Shown here piece after piece: positions 10,082 through 21,000 of a stretch of 64,000 nt of DNA. The first letter of the stretch is position 1. Each line of letters begins with the position of its first letter. The notes beneath the pieces were generated by a model. It was not told where the DNA came from. It searched no databases and saw only the letters and a program-made list of their open reading frames with translations. The position numbers and the translations under genes are program-made. Source of the stretch: Pseudoalteromonas luteoviolacea B = ATCC 29581 (lineage in GTDB: Bacteria; Pseudomonadota; Gammaproteobacteria; Enterobacterales; Alteromonadaceae). The stretch is from positions 1-64,000 of the forward strand of contig CAPN01000032.1 of NCBI GenBank assembly GCA_000333235.1, given 5' to 3'.

Positions 10082-12808
10082 CTAAAAAAAGTCATCTTCG
10101 AAGGCTAAATCAATAATAACGGAGTGTGTTGTTTTGGTTTTACTCTCAGTATCTTCCATTATCAATTTATAACTTATTGTGCGATCAAAGCCGCTGCCTT
10201 CTAATTTAATTTGAATATTACGTTTACGTTCATCGAGCTTTTCTGAAACTGAATCAAATGTATACTCCTCTTTAGAACTCACCTGTTTACCAAAAGGGTC
10301 TTCAATCCAAAGCTCCAACTTACGAGCTTTAAACTTGTCGCCGACTGGGTCAGTTTGTAAAAATGAAATCCTATCGATATTTGAAACAATTTTAATGGGG
10401 TTCTGTAAAGGAACAGCACCAACTTTTTGTTTAGCTAATTTTGTCTGTGCTTTAGTATCAAGCTCACGAACTTGAAGCACAGGAACACAAATCTCCTGCG
10501 GCATAATGCCACCATGGATAAACTTAGCACCGCCCACAAAATTGAATCGATTACTACCTCTAGGCACAATAAATTCTGCATCATCGCCTAAAGCAGGGTC
10601 AATTCCAGCTGTATTGGCTATTTTCCCAGTCCAATAAAAATCATCTGAAGGCAAATTTGAACCGATGACATAACGTTTTTTATCTTCAATTGCGCCTTTA
10701 GGTTTTGACTTATGAGCGGTTTTATCTGAATCCGTTAAATCGGTCATTTTAAATAAAAAGCCATGATCAGCTGTTAATAGCACTCGACTACCATTTAAAC
10801 GGTTAAAGATCCGCTTTATCAACTCGATCAATTCAACAACGGTATCTTGTGCAGCTTCAAAAGTCTGATTTTCAGTACTTTGCTTATCGCCTATGGCATC
10901 AATCATATCGTGATAAATATAGACAACTTCAGCTTCACCAATTTGCTGTTTAGCCGCTTGTCTTGTCCACTTGAAAACCTCATCGGCTTTAAAAGCAACG
11001 CCGTTATGCTTGGACAACACCTTTTGACGGTTGTCATGACCATGTACAGAAATACCGTCAGCTTTGTATTCTACTTTTGAACCTAAATGCGCAGTTAACT
11101 TTTGGTGTGGAAGTAGGCTTCCCATTCCTAGTTGGGTATAAGATGGGACAACACCTAGCTGAGATTTTAACTCAGGCTTTAAACGCCCTTCATCACTGAT
11201 ACGCTGATAAATATCGTGAGCAACCTCATAGCGTAAAGCGTCTGAAATAATCACAAAAATACGTTTGGCTTGAGTATTTCTTAATAGGCCACGCACTTCT
11301 TGTTGATAAAAGTGTTGTTGATTATGAACGCCTACAATCTTCCAATTATCAAGAAGACTCTCGCTATCAACCAATTTACCCCATGCTATGGCTAAGTCAT
11401 TCAAGTACCAATTCACATAAAGATTTTCAATATCATCAACTAAACCTAAACTTTGTAATAAGTCACCGCCATTGTTCTTACGTAAATTAATGAAGTTTTC
11501 AAAGAAAATCCGATAGGCATGATCAAACTTATAAAGCTCTGATTCGTATGCTTTATAGAGAACCTTCGCACTGTCGAAATAAAAACCATCAAAGTACTTA
11601 TCTCTTAAGTCGTAGAACTCTTTTGCAGCGCGAAGAGAAGCGAACAGGTATTGATAATTTTTGTCGACACTGCACCAATGGCCGTATAATTTAGTCGACA
11701 CCCAATCACTGATTTCATTAGCAGAATAAGCCTGTAAGTCTGTCGCAATTAATTTGATCAACTGCTGTTCAACTTCAATGAAGGTCTCAACATTTATGAA
11801 GTTACTCGGATTTTTAAACTCAGCTAACTTGTGTTTTATTTCTAATTCATCTGCGACTTCTCTAACTATGTCGTTGTACGATGCAGACAAAGTACGGCTC
11901 TCGCGCCAAGAAGAAACAAAACTAACCACAGCTGCTCGCTTCGCAGCTGCATTGCCTATTAGCTCTCTAATAGCCTTGGGAAGCTTGTCCAAGCTTTCGG
12001 AATCAATAGTAAGTGGTAATACATGTGCAGAAAGACTTGTAGCAAAGTCCGTTTTACTAATTGAAACGCCAGATGCCTGTAAACCATGGTAACAATCGGT
12101 TACTAACAGTTTAGTAATTAAGTCTTTAACATTTGCAACTGGCATGTCTGCATCTTCATCATTTATCCAGTTACCCAGCGCAATATAACCAAACTCTTCT
12201 ACTGCATGACGCCAAAATATCTTGGTTAGATCATATTTTTCTAATTCGGCAATGGCTTCATCACACTTATTTGGAGACTCAACAAATAGTGAAATTAATT
12301 GATGTAGTATGGTTGTAAAACTAACGGATTCTACCTTAGCAACTACCGCAACCATTGCTAATTCTAGTGCTTGCTTATCTGCGCCTTCAGGTAATAACTT
12401 CTTAAGTTTGCTGTAACGTTGCTGATTACCAAAAAACTTTTTATAGCGGCTAATGTCTTGGCGAAACTCCATACGCATACCAAGTTCATTTAATATCATT
12501 GAGCTTGAATCAGCATAAAAATGCTCAGCATAAAGGCGAATATCGTAAAGCCAATCACGCGTTGGTTCGTTTAGCGCCTTGTTGCTATATAACAAGAATT
12601 GAGTGTTAGGCTCTTTTAGCTCAACACGTTGCTTGACTTCAAAGTGCGAATATTCATCCAACTTGATAAGCTCGACACCTGATGATTCAAATTCAGTTTC
12701 AATTACCGGTAATTGCTCTTGAAACTCAATCTCTTCATCTTGCCAGAAGACTAGTCGGCATTTATCAAATTTGGCTAGAATGCCTTGTTTTATTTGTTCT
12801 AAATTCAT
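10082..12808 (-). CDS. pglZ: BREX protein PglZ, alkaline-phosphatase-superfamily domain
   Basis: The 908-residue protein is a type I PglZ. The phosphatase-like domain lies at about residues 515-760: 'FVIISDALRYEVAHDI' with the metal-binding D, GVVPSYTQLGMGSLLPH, 'VYIYHDMIDAIGD' and 'VLLTADHGFLF' with the D-H pair. Flanking helical regions are typical of the family. PglZ is an essential BREX component; recent work on the family supports metal-dependent nuclease or phosphodiesterase activity. It is separated from pglX by the Detocs genes, a common insertion point for accessory defence genes in BREX loci. Confidence 0.93.
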   Translation of the reverse strand: MNLEQIKQGILAKFDKCRLVFWQDEEIEFQEQLPVIETEFESSGVELIKLDEYSHFEVKQRVELKEPNTQFLLYSNKALNEPTRDWLYDIRLYAEHFYADSSSMILNELGMRMEFRQDISRYKKFFGNQQRYSKLKKLLPEGADKQALELAMVAVVAKVESVSFTTILHQLISLFVESPNKCDEAIAELEKYDLTKIFWRHAVEEFGYIALGNWINDEDADMPVANVKDLITKLLVTDCYHGLQASGVSISKTDFATSLSAHVLPLTIDSESLDKLPKAIRELIGNAAAKRAAVVSFVSSWRESRTLSASYNDIVREVADELEIKHKLAEFKNPSNFINVETFIEVEQQLIKLIATDLQAYSANEISDWVSTKLYGHWCSVDKNYQYLFASLRAAKEFYDLRDKYFDGFYFDSAKVLYKAYESELYKFDHAYRIFFENFINLRKNNGGDLLQSLGLVDDIENLYVNWYLNDLAIAWGKLVDSESLLDNWKIVGVHNQQHFYQQEVRGLLRNTQAKRIFVIISDALRYEVAHDIYQRISDEGRLKPELKSQLGVVPSYTQLGMGSLLPHQKLTAHLGSKVEYKADGISVHGHDNRQKVLSKHNGVAFKADEVFKWTRQAAKQQIGEAEVVYIYHDMIDAIGDKQSTENQTFEAAQDTVVELIELIKRIFNRLNGSRVLLTADHGFLFKMTDLTDSDKTAHKSKPKGAIEDKKRYVIGSNLPSDDFYWTGKIANTAGIDPALGDDAEFIVPRGSNRFNFVGGAKFIHGGIMPQEICVPVLQVRELDTKAQTKLAKQKVGAVPLQNPIKIVSNIDRISFLQTDPVGDKFKARKLELWIEDPFGKQVSSKEEYTFDSVSEKLDERKRNIQIKLEGSGFDRTISYKLIMEDTESKTKTTHSVIIDLAFEDDFF

Positions 12809-12834
12809 GAGTAACTCTTAACTTAAATAGTATA

Positions 12835-14052
12835 TTAGAGAATTTGACAGCCAAAAGTCTCTAAAAAGCGCCTCATAACGTTTGCACTCATATAAGAGCA
12901 GTATTTTTGATAGTCATCATCTTTGTTTAAATCAGCAAAGTCACATACTGATTTGAGAGCAAATACTTTGGGTTTGTTTCCTGAGGTGTTTTCAACTGAA
13001 GAATAAAGTCCATATATCTCCATTTCGATACCAAGAACTTTTCGATTTTGAGATATGATAGTGTTTACATAATCAGCGTCTGCTACAACAGCTGCACCTG
13101 TAGCGATAGGTCCTATCAACAGTTTGGGAGTCACATTTATATCATATTCAAATTCAGAGCTAATCTGCGACATCACACCTTTATCAGCTTTGAAAAGCTC
13201 CATTTTTGATCTTATTTCAGTTGATGCCATTATTTGGTGAGGTGCAATTTCAAAAACAGATGTTTCGCCTTCTTTTTTCAATTTTCCAGATTGGTAGTCC
13301 CATACGCATTCTGCAAAAATTACATCACCAAAGTCAGTATTCTTCTTAATTCCACCACATATACCAGTCATAACAATGACTTTGGGTCTTAATAAATTAA
13401 TTATGCTTGCTGATTTATTTGCTGTTGCAACCATTCCCATTCTGCTGCAATGCGAAGCACATACGGAATATTCATTTCCTCCCGATTTGAATTTTCCTTC
13501 ATAAATAAAAGTGTGGTCATCAATGGGTTTTGGCTGCTCCCAATTCCAATCTAACGCTAAAACTTCCGTTAATTCTGGATCGTCTAGTGCGCAAATGATT
13601 GCTAAGTCAAATTTGTGTTCTTTTACATTCTCTTCTACCGGGTTGTCATTCAGGTATTGAACACAATTTTGAATTTTCTTAACCCAATCAGAGCAAGATG
13701 ATTCATATTGCACTACATGCCAAGTTTCATGCTCAAACTTTTCAACAGTGCCAGTTAATCCTGATTTATCCGCTGTAATACCGATTATTTTTGAAGGTTT
13801 GTTGAGTTCATCAGATACATTTAGCTCGGTTAATAAATCTTCTGAGTTTTGTTCATGAGGCTCATCTTCGGGCCACAATGGAATTAATAAATCAAGAATT
13901 AACAAATCAAACTTAGTCTGTTCCAACTTATCTCTAGCATCTGAGCTAGAAACACTAATACATATATTTGAGCGTTCTATGCCCATATCTACAAGGCTCT
14001 TTATAAGAACCGAGTATCTAGGAGCTTCATCGTCTACAATTAGGATTTTCAT
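12835..14052 (-). CDS. dtcC: Detocs effector DtcC: receiver domain fused to a nucleoside-phosphorylase-fold nucleosidase
   Basis: Residues 1-125 are a CheY-like receiver: VDDEAP supplies the acidic pocket and D54 in 'FDLLILDLL' is the expected phosphoacceptor. From about residue 145 a purine nucleoside phosphorylase-fold domain follows: FDLAIICALDDPE, 'VIVMTGICGGI', GDVIFAE, then GIEMEIYG and 'KSVCDFAD', which correspond to the nucleoside-binding M-E-x-E and catalytic D segments of MTA/SAH nucleosidase relatives. In the described Detocs system such a protein, once phosphorylated, splits ATP into adenine and ribose 5'-triphosphate and stops phage replication by emptying the cell of ATP. The gene follows dtcB by 6 bp. 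Confidence 0.86.
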   Translation of the reverse strand: MKILIVDDEAPRYSVLIKSLVDMGIERSNICISVSSSDARDKLEQTKFDLLILDLLIPLWPEDEPHEQNSEDLLTELNVSDELNKPSKIIGITADKSGLTGTVEKFEHETWHVVQYESSCSDWVKKIQNCVQYLNDNPVEENVKEHKFDLAIICALDDPELTEVLALDWNWEQPKPIDDHTFIYEGKFKSGGNEYSVCASHCSRMGMVATANKSASIINLLRPKVIVMTGICGGIKKNTDFGDVIFAECVWDYQSGKLKKEGETSVFEIAPHQIMASTEIRSKMELFKADKGVMSQISSEFEYDINVTPKLLIGPIATGAAVVADADYVNTIISQNRKVLGIEMEIYGLYSSVENTSGNKPKVFALKSVCDFADLNKDDDYQKYCSYMSANVMRRFLETFGCQIL

Positions 14053-14058
14053 ACTTAA

Positions 14059-14517
14059 TCAAGCTCCCGTGCTAGCTATTATTTTTTCAAGTTCTACCTG
14101 CCACTCACTAAAAGAAGAATTAAAATGCAAAACGCCTTTTAAAAAATCTGGGAATTCTTTCATTAGTTCAGTTGACAGTTCGTCTAAACTCACTCTCTGG
14201 ACTCCATCACGTTGAAACGCAGAGTAGCCGGTAATAACGATTGTTGGGCATCGCCAATTTTCTATTTGCATCTCTCTTAATACCTCAATGCCTCCGAAGC
14301 CTTGTGGCCTGCCACCACTTTCCTCCTCAGAAATATCAAATGTTGGTAAAGACATATCCAATACTAACAAATCAGGAATATTGTCTTCTAATCTGTCAAC
14401 TGCACTAGTTACCGATTTAGCGTGACTCACTACAACAATTGGGAGTATTTGTTGAATATGATTCTTGATATGAACATATTTAGGTTCTTCATCTTCGACA
14501 ATTAAAACTTTATACAT
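14059..14517 (-). CDS. dtcB: Detocs stand-alone receiver DtcB
   Basis: The 152-residue protein is a single receiver domain with no output domain: acidic pocket VEDEEP at residues 8-13, phosphoacceptor D54 in 'LLVLDMSLP', and T/K-side strand 'PTIVITGYS'. Its start overlaps the end of the sensor kinase gene by 8 bp, and the receiver-nucleosidase gene follows 6 bp later, so stoichiometric co-expression is likely. In Detocs the equivalent protein acts as a phosphate sink, draining leaky kinase signal so that the toxic effector stays off until infection. That role is inferred here from order and domain content. Confidence 0.84.
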   Translation of the reverse strand: MYKVLIVEDEEPKYVHIKNHIQQILPIVVVSHAKSVTSAVDRLEDNIPDLLVLDMSLPTFDISEEESGGRPQGFGGIEVLREMQIENWRCPTIVITGYSAFQRDGVQRVSLDELSTELMKEFPDFLKGVLHFNSSFSEWQVELEKIIASTGA

Positions 14518-17500
14518 TTACAATCCTCACTTGCTCCATCGGCAAGGCTTTAATAGCCAAGTCATTTGTAATAGTGAGACTGAACTGTCCAGAACGAAGC
14601 AAATCAAAGTCTAAATGTCCTTTAGTTGCCTTATCTATACTGGCTGCTAACTTTATAAATCCACTACGCCCTTCAAGCTTTGCTCGGTCGCCGATCTTGC
14701 CGTTCTCTATCAAAACTTTAATTTTATCAATTTCTTGCTTAAGCCTAGCCCTATCCGACTGTCTTGTGTTGTTAACACAATGAACAGTTATCACTTCCTC
14801 GTCTTTGTTTACTTCAATGCGAAGCTCAATCTCTGGATTTTTTAAGCCTGAATGAGCTTTAATATTGTCAAAGAGAATAAATATGGTGTCGTTTAAGAAC
14901 GTAAGCCCCAGTTGTTGCAACTTTAAATCATCGACATTTATTATTTTTGTGTTCAATTTAGGCTCGAACGGTCTCAACATATCTAATGCTGCTTTGATCG
15001 AGAGATTAAGAGCCTGCTCAACACTAATCACAACTCTTTCAGCTGATACACCTGTTAATGGAGTGAACCAAGACATAACGTCTTCTAACGATCTCTGTAC
15101 CGCGGCCGTTTTGTCAGTTAATTGCAATTCAAAGTCTTCAAAAGCTGGATCTAAACCTGCTAGCTTTCTTGCATGCGCTTTTAATATGTCCGCACTGTGC
15201 ATTATTGTTTGTTTAAGATTAGATTGAATGTATGCCTTTGTTTTCTCCAAAGAAGGCTGCAAAAATGCCCACATGAAAATATTTGAGTAATAAACAAACT
15301 CCTCAAAAGAGGCATTTGTCTCAATGATGAAGTGTTTTAACAATGACATTACGTGGATATTGAAATCAATTTTAATAAGACCAGTTGGGCAATCTTCAGT
15401 ATTCAACTGAAATATGCTGTCTCTTACATGAATTAGTAAATCGTCAAATTCCTCTGCAAATTTTGATAACAAATTGTTTAACTGGTCTTTTTCGTCTTGG
15501 CTTAGAGAATGAAATTTATTGACCCAAAAATGATTATATTCAAAGTCTTCACCTTCGGTTACCCTAGTAGTTATAAGATTAGAAAACTCCAAATGACTTC
15601 TGATAAGTCCGATAAAAGATTGATGTCTAATGCGCTTACTTAAATAATAGTCTAAGCCATACTTTGGATTTGTAAGAAAGTCATTACTAGCTTTAACTAT
15701 GAGACTAAGTAGTACCGCATCGGCTTCGTTATCAGGTTGAAAAGTAGTTTTAGTTGCTCCATCTGACTTTAAAAAGTCATCTACTATTTCACTGTAATTC
15801 TGTTCGCCAGTAATATTGATGTCTAGTAAATCTTTATATCGTTCATAGTCTTCTTTCAACTCTTTCAGCATCCAACGACTATGAGCGTCCATATCAACAT
15901 AAATACGCGTTCGATCGACAACTCTTTTCCCTTCCTCCATCAATAAATCATCATCAATACTAGCTATTTCTTGATGGTATTCATCTGCGTTTATTGGATC
16001 TAACGCTATTAGAAGGCGACAAATACATTGCCTCTCATTTAGTACAGCTTTTGTTCCATTAAGCGACCGAATATTATCAATAACTTGTGGTACGCAGATA
16101 TAGTTTAAAAAGAATACTAATTGTGAATTCGAGTATTTTTCCGGCCTCGCAACCATTGCTGAAGGCTTTTCAAGGTTAAGCTTTTTAATCGCTTGTTTAG
16201 TTGCAATTCTTAAATATGATAGGAGTTTACTGTCTTCTGTTTTAAGCCATGCAATGAAAAGAGCAATTGGCGCTGATAGCACATTATCTTCGCATTCAAA
16301 GTCCTTATACTCATAATCAACTAGTTCACTCTCAAATGACACAATATCTATTATGTCTGCGCTCTCAGGCACTGTCTCATTTATCAAATGAATCACTTCA
16401 CTCTTACGTCTTTCAAAAGACAAAGCTGATAGCTTCATTTGAGTAAAAATAAGTCTAAATGGAAATGGAATTTCCATAGATATTTTCTGAGGTAAAACAC
16501 TTAAACACATTTCGTACTCTTTGCATTCGATGTGTCTTAACCCACTCATCAGTGCAAACGTAAGTTCATCTATGCTTTTTGATGAATTTCTTCCCATCCA
16601 GAGATTTTTGGTTAATGAATTAGGGTATTTAGAACCCAACTCACAATTCACGCTCAATGGATAATCTTCAATACCTATTAATTCACTATGCAGCCCAATA
16701 GTGTGAGGACTCCACAATGCATCATAATTAGTCGATTGTTTCAGTAACAAAAGTAAGAACTCTTTTATTCCTTTAAATATAGATAAGCCATGATAGTTAA
16801 CGGACAGTTTAATCAGGTATTTTACATCATTGAGAAGGTTCTCTTCAGATAATGCTTTACCAAGTAAGATTGGTAGTTTATGTGGTTCATAAGTTAATGA
16901 ACCATTGTCTTTTCTTAATAACCCGAGCCAAATACCTATATAAATATGGTTCCACACGTCTAAAAATGAATCACTACTAGACCTAAATGATTTATATATG
17001 CTCAGTTTTGAGGTGCAGTCTGAATCGAGTAAATAATCCGAAATTGAATAATCTCGTTGGCGCAATGTTGAATTGAATAGTTGAAAATTCCTTATCTCGG
17101 AAATTTTGTTTAATCTAAGGTCTTGAATATTTCCTAGCTTCTTTAATATCTCAATTAACGAGTTATCTTTAATAGCCCAACTTTCTGCATGAAGGTTGTC
17201 TAATAACATTGAAACTAGCAATTCGTATAGGTCATAAATCGACCCCATTTGTTCCATAAGTAACAAATCGATTGCGCTATCTTCATCTTTAGGTAGTTCT
17301 GTAAGTAAATGATACCTCAAGTGAGGTACAAGCTCAGGGTCTATATTTGGGTTGGAAAACTTGGTTTCGATATCATCTATAAACTTGGCGATGGTTGTTC
17401 TGTCTTCATTCCTAACACTGACGAACAATGCGATGTAACTTAAAATTCCTCCAGTCCAAACATTCCTTACTTCATTAGTATACTGTTTCTGAGCCTCTAA

Positions 17501-18007
17501 CCCTTTGCTAGTCTGTAATAATGAAATTCTTAACTTGATAGACCATAGTGACGCACCAAGCTCCTTCTCTAAAACGGCTAGTTCACTCAAAACATCTATG
17601 TACTTACCTTTCAAAATTTGAGCTTCAATATTCTTCTTAAAAGATAAGAACTTATTTATGTTTTGTGCTTCTGCTGATAATCGACTAGCTATCCAGAGCA
17701 TTTCTGTTGAAATTGACACTTTGTTCGTGTCCGGTTTAGCAAATCTAAGTTCTTCAAAACCTATTTTCTGATGAGATAACTCAGGAAGTTGCGATTTAAT
17801 ACTAGCGTTTACCCACGAAATAACCTCATTAAACCTTCCTTCAGAAAATTTTGTTCTACTTTCGAGCAGCAAAGATTTAATACCCTGCCTGAAGACAGCG
17901 CTATCTGTTAGTGTCTTGTCTTTAATAAATTTTTTGGACTTGTAGACAGCAACAATACCTCTAAACTGATTTTTTACAAAATTAAAACTTGGATCACTTT
18001 TCATCAT
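14510..18007 (-). CDS. dtcA: Detocs sensor histidine kinase DtcA
   Basis: This is a cytosolic-looking 1165-residue protein without membrane segments. Residues 1 to about 900 are mostly helical and may be a repeat scaffold that senses infection. The C-terminal 200 residues form a GHKL ATPase: N-box-like 'IFILFDNIKAHSG' near residue 1044 and a G-box 'GRSGFIKLAASIDKATKGH' followed by 'GQFSLTITN'. The helical stretch just before it contains histidines (MHSADILKAHARKLAG) that could include the phosphorylated one; I cannot say which. With two receiver genes directly downstream it fits the Detocs kinase. It starts 58 bp after pglX with a GGAG site and disrupts the pglX-pglZ order. Confidence 0.83.
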   Translation of the reverse strand: MMKSDPSFNFVKNQFRGIVAVYKSKKFIKDKTLTDSAVFRQGIKSLLLESRTKFSEGRFNEVISWVNASIKSQLPELSHQKIGFEELRFAKPDTNKVSISTEMLWIASRLSAEAQNINKFLSFKKNIEAQILKGKYIDVLSELAVLEKELGASLWSIKLRISLLQTSKGLEAQKQYTNEVRNVWTGGILSYIALFVSVRNEDRTTIAKFIDDIETKFSNPNIDPELVPHLRYHLLTELPKDEDSAIDLLLMEQMGSIYDLYELLVSMLLDNLHAESWAIKDNSLIEILKKLGNIQDLRLNKISEIRNFQLFNSTLRQRDYSISDYLLDSDCTSKLSIYKSFRSSSDSFLDVWNHIYIGIWLGLLRKDNGSLTYEPHKLPILLGKALSEENLLNDVKYLIKLSVNYHGLSIFKGIKEFLLLLLKQSTNYDALWSPHTIGLHSELIGIEDYPLSVNCELGSKYPNSLTKNLWMGRNSSKSIDELTFALMSGLRHIECKEYEMCLSVLPQKISMEIPFPFRLIFTQMKLSALSFERRKSEVIHLINETVPESADIIDIVSFESELVDYEYKDFECEDNVLSAPIALFIAWLKTEDSKLLSYLRIATKQAIKKLNLEKPSAMVARPEKYSNSQLVFFLNYICVPQVIDNIRSLNGTKAVLNERQCICRLLIALDPINADEYHQEIASIDDDLLMEEGKRVVDRTRIYVDMDAHSRWMLKELKEDYERYKDLLDINITGEQNYSEIVDDFLKSDGATKTTFQPDNEADAVLLSLIVKASNDFLTNPKYGLDYYLSKRIRHQSFIGLIRSHLEFSNLITTRVTEGEDFEYNHFWVNKFHSLSQDEKDQLNNLLSKFAEEFDDLLIHVRDSIFQLNTEDCPTGLIKIDFNIHVMSLLKHFIIETNASFEEFVYYSNIFMWAFLQPSLEKTKAYIQSNLKQTIMHSADILKAHARKLAGLDPAFEDFELQLTDKTAAVQRSLEDVMSWFTPLTGVSAERVVISVEQALNLSIKAALDMLRPFEPKLNTKIINVDDLKLQQLGLTFLNDTIFILFDNIKAHSGLKNPEIELRIEVNKDEEVITVHCVNNTRQSDRARLKQEIDKIKVLIENGKIGDRAKLEGRSGFIKLAASIDKATKGHLDFDLLRSGQFSLTITNDLAIKALPMEQVRIVNV

Positions 18008-18065
18008 TGTACTCCATCCATAGAGTTCAATAAGCGATGATTTAATTTATTAATACTTAAATACA

Positions 18066-21000
18066 CTACTTCACCGCCTTTCCGTGGATGGCTTTCACGT
18101 CAGCTAGTAGGTTGCTGAATTTGCCGTAGTTTTCTTTTACGCCGTCGTCTAGGTCGAGGGTGATGCGTTTTTCGGCATAATGTTTTAGTTGCTCGTCGAA
18201 GGTGCGGAGTTCGGCTTGTTTTTTCTCTAACGCTTTGATGTCTTTTTCGATGCGGCGGGCTTCTGAGCCGGTGGCGTTAACCATGTCGTCTGAAAGCCTT
18301 GCTAATTGTGCATCATATTTACCCATGAGAGGCGTAACATACTCAGTACGCATACGAGATAATGTGCCTTCGTTATAACGGTGCAGATAGACTAAACACT
18401 CAAATGCTTTTTCTTTACCAGAGCTAAATAGCCAGTAAATAGGTCGTTTTTTGTATGTCTTACAGTGATCTTTAAAGAATTGCGATGAGAAGTAACGGCG
18501 GATAGTATCCATCGCACTTTCGCCCCCTCCCTTTTTGGTAGAGAGCGGTTTAAGCGCATGTAAACATAAGCTTTCAGCGACAAACTCTAGATTTTCAGAT
18601 AAGTGCTCATCGCCCCACACTGTTTTAACAAAATCCTTAAAACGAGTGGTGGCATCATCGTCAAATAACCATTCTTCGGAAGCTAATGGAATAATGCCAT
18701 CGTCGTCGGCAGGGAAAGTTTTGTAAGCTCCTTTTGTTTCCAAATCTTTAAAACCGTCGTTACCTGAATGAGCGTAAACAAGACCTTCATGATCTAATGA
18801 GTAGCGCCCCATCATACAGCCAATTGAATATGACAAAAGCTGAACACTCTTATCTGACTTCAATCTGAATCGATTCTCGGAAGAACCACCCCCATATTGA
18901 TAGTCCGGGTTTATAGAAAGTGAAATTCGTTTATTTTCTACTTTGTAATTAATTTCATCACACAAACCATATGATGATATAAATATCTTATTCAATTTAG
19001 TTTCAAATTCTTTCAGTCTAGAAACTTCCTCTTGCCACTTACCCTCAAGCTTCAAATAGTTTTGCTTCAATAGTCCATGCGTAGAATCAAACTCTATCGA
19101 CTTAAAGCTATTTGATGTTTCTAGCCTTGACCAATCTTTCTCAGAAATATCAATGCAGTGCTGCACCAGCATCGATATTTCATCCTTTAATTCAGGCGAT
19201 AGTGCAGGCACAGGTAAATTGCGTATGTCTTTTAATTGATAGTTTAAAGTTGGGTTATATATACCAACAATGTCTAGAGTTACTTTTGAATTAAAAAGCC
19301 CCAAAAAAAAGTTAATATTGTTATCATCTTTGAAGAAGATTGAGCTACCACCAACATCAAAAGTTGCGGCCTTTGGCAATAATCTAAAACTTGGAATTGA
19401 TGATGTAATAAATCCCCATGTCACACCTGGTTTATACCAAAGATATTCTGGTATTATTCTTGGCACTTTTTCCTTTTTATAAAAACTTCTTGCTTCATCA
19501 CTCCAATTGATAACATTATCTAAATTTCCAAACCATCTTCTAAATCCGCCACCTTTAGCATAGAAAAGCCACTTCTTTTCAATTCCGATAGTATTTGAGT
19601 TAACTTCCCACGAAAAACGTAAAAACCTTTCGTTATTACCCGTAAGATTTTGACTGCTCTCTGCAACAGAAAAATTTTCAACTTTGATTTCTTCGAACAT
19701 TTTAAGTAAATCAGTTGATGCCCAATATGCGATAGGAGAGGATGGAATAACATTAAAACTTTTTTGATTTACACTATATAACCAACCACAATCAGGCTCA
19801 TCGATGGCTTCAAGCACTTTAGGAGCTTGATTATTTGCTCCTTTGAAATCCGATAACTTTATGTATGAACCCCGATAATCTTCAATGTTGGAACGTGTTA
19901 GTGTAAAAGCACAAATCGGTACAGTTGCCCCCTCAAAGCCTGAATATTCTAATTGAATAAGACTACTTATAATTTCCTTATTAATTAAATGATTTCTTAA
20001 CGATTCAAACGCAGCGATAAACATCCATGTAAATGGAGTCATAAAACCAAGTTCACCATTATTTTTTGCTAGCTGTAAATTCCTAATAATAAATGCCGAG
20101 AAAAGGTCTTTCTCATAACCTTTAAAATTATCTTTTAAATATTGTTTAACTATCGGTGTTTGATATTTAGATCCCATATAAGGTGGATTGGCACATACCG
20201 CATCGTACTTCTGAGCTAGCACAATTGCTTGGTTAACAATAGGCAGTGTTTTTTCGACTTCAGGTTTTGATTGGGTATCAGAATTTGCTAATTTTTCTAA
20301 TAAAAGCTGTTTAAGTGAAAAAAGGTTATCTAAATGCTTAGCGTCAATTTGTATCAACGAACCAAGGGTTTTGGCTTGTAGAAACGCAGTTTTAAGCATT
20401 TGCAGTAATTCAAAGTATTCTTTGTAGATTCCTGCATTCGCAGGAATGAGGTCGTCGGGGGCGACAGATAACTCGTCAAAAAGACCACCTGTTGAGCCAA
20501 TTTGTTGATTGCCTTCTAAATCTAATCCTTTCCATATGGTGTTGATATCTAGTCCTTCTGTGGACTGTAATGAGAAGACATTAAGCGACACTTCACCGTC
20601 TTCAACGCGTTGAAAGATGCGTCTATCATCTTCACGGGCTTTCATCATTAAAGCAAAGCCAGCAAGTTGCGCCGCACGATCATCTATGTCTAAACCGTAG
20701 ATGTTTTTGGTAAGGATTAGCTCTGGAATTTCACGAAGTCTGTAACCACGCTCAAGATAGATTTCTCGCAAAACTTCATAGACTTCTACCAAGATATGAC
20801 CTGAACCAGCAGCGGGATCGAGTACTTTAATTTCTTCTGGATCAATACTTGTAGGTGTGATCGCTTTTAGCTGCTCGATGACTTCATCAGATTGTTCCGC
20901 AGGCTCAATGTAATATTCCATTTTACCTTTAAGCTCTGAGTCAGGGTAAGTAGCTAACCATTGTCTACCTACTGAGTTTTGTACCAGATACTTAACAATC

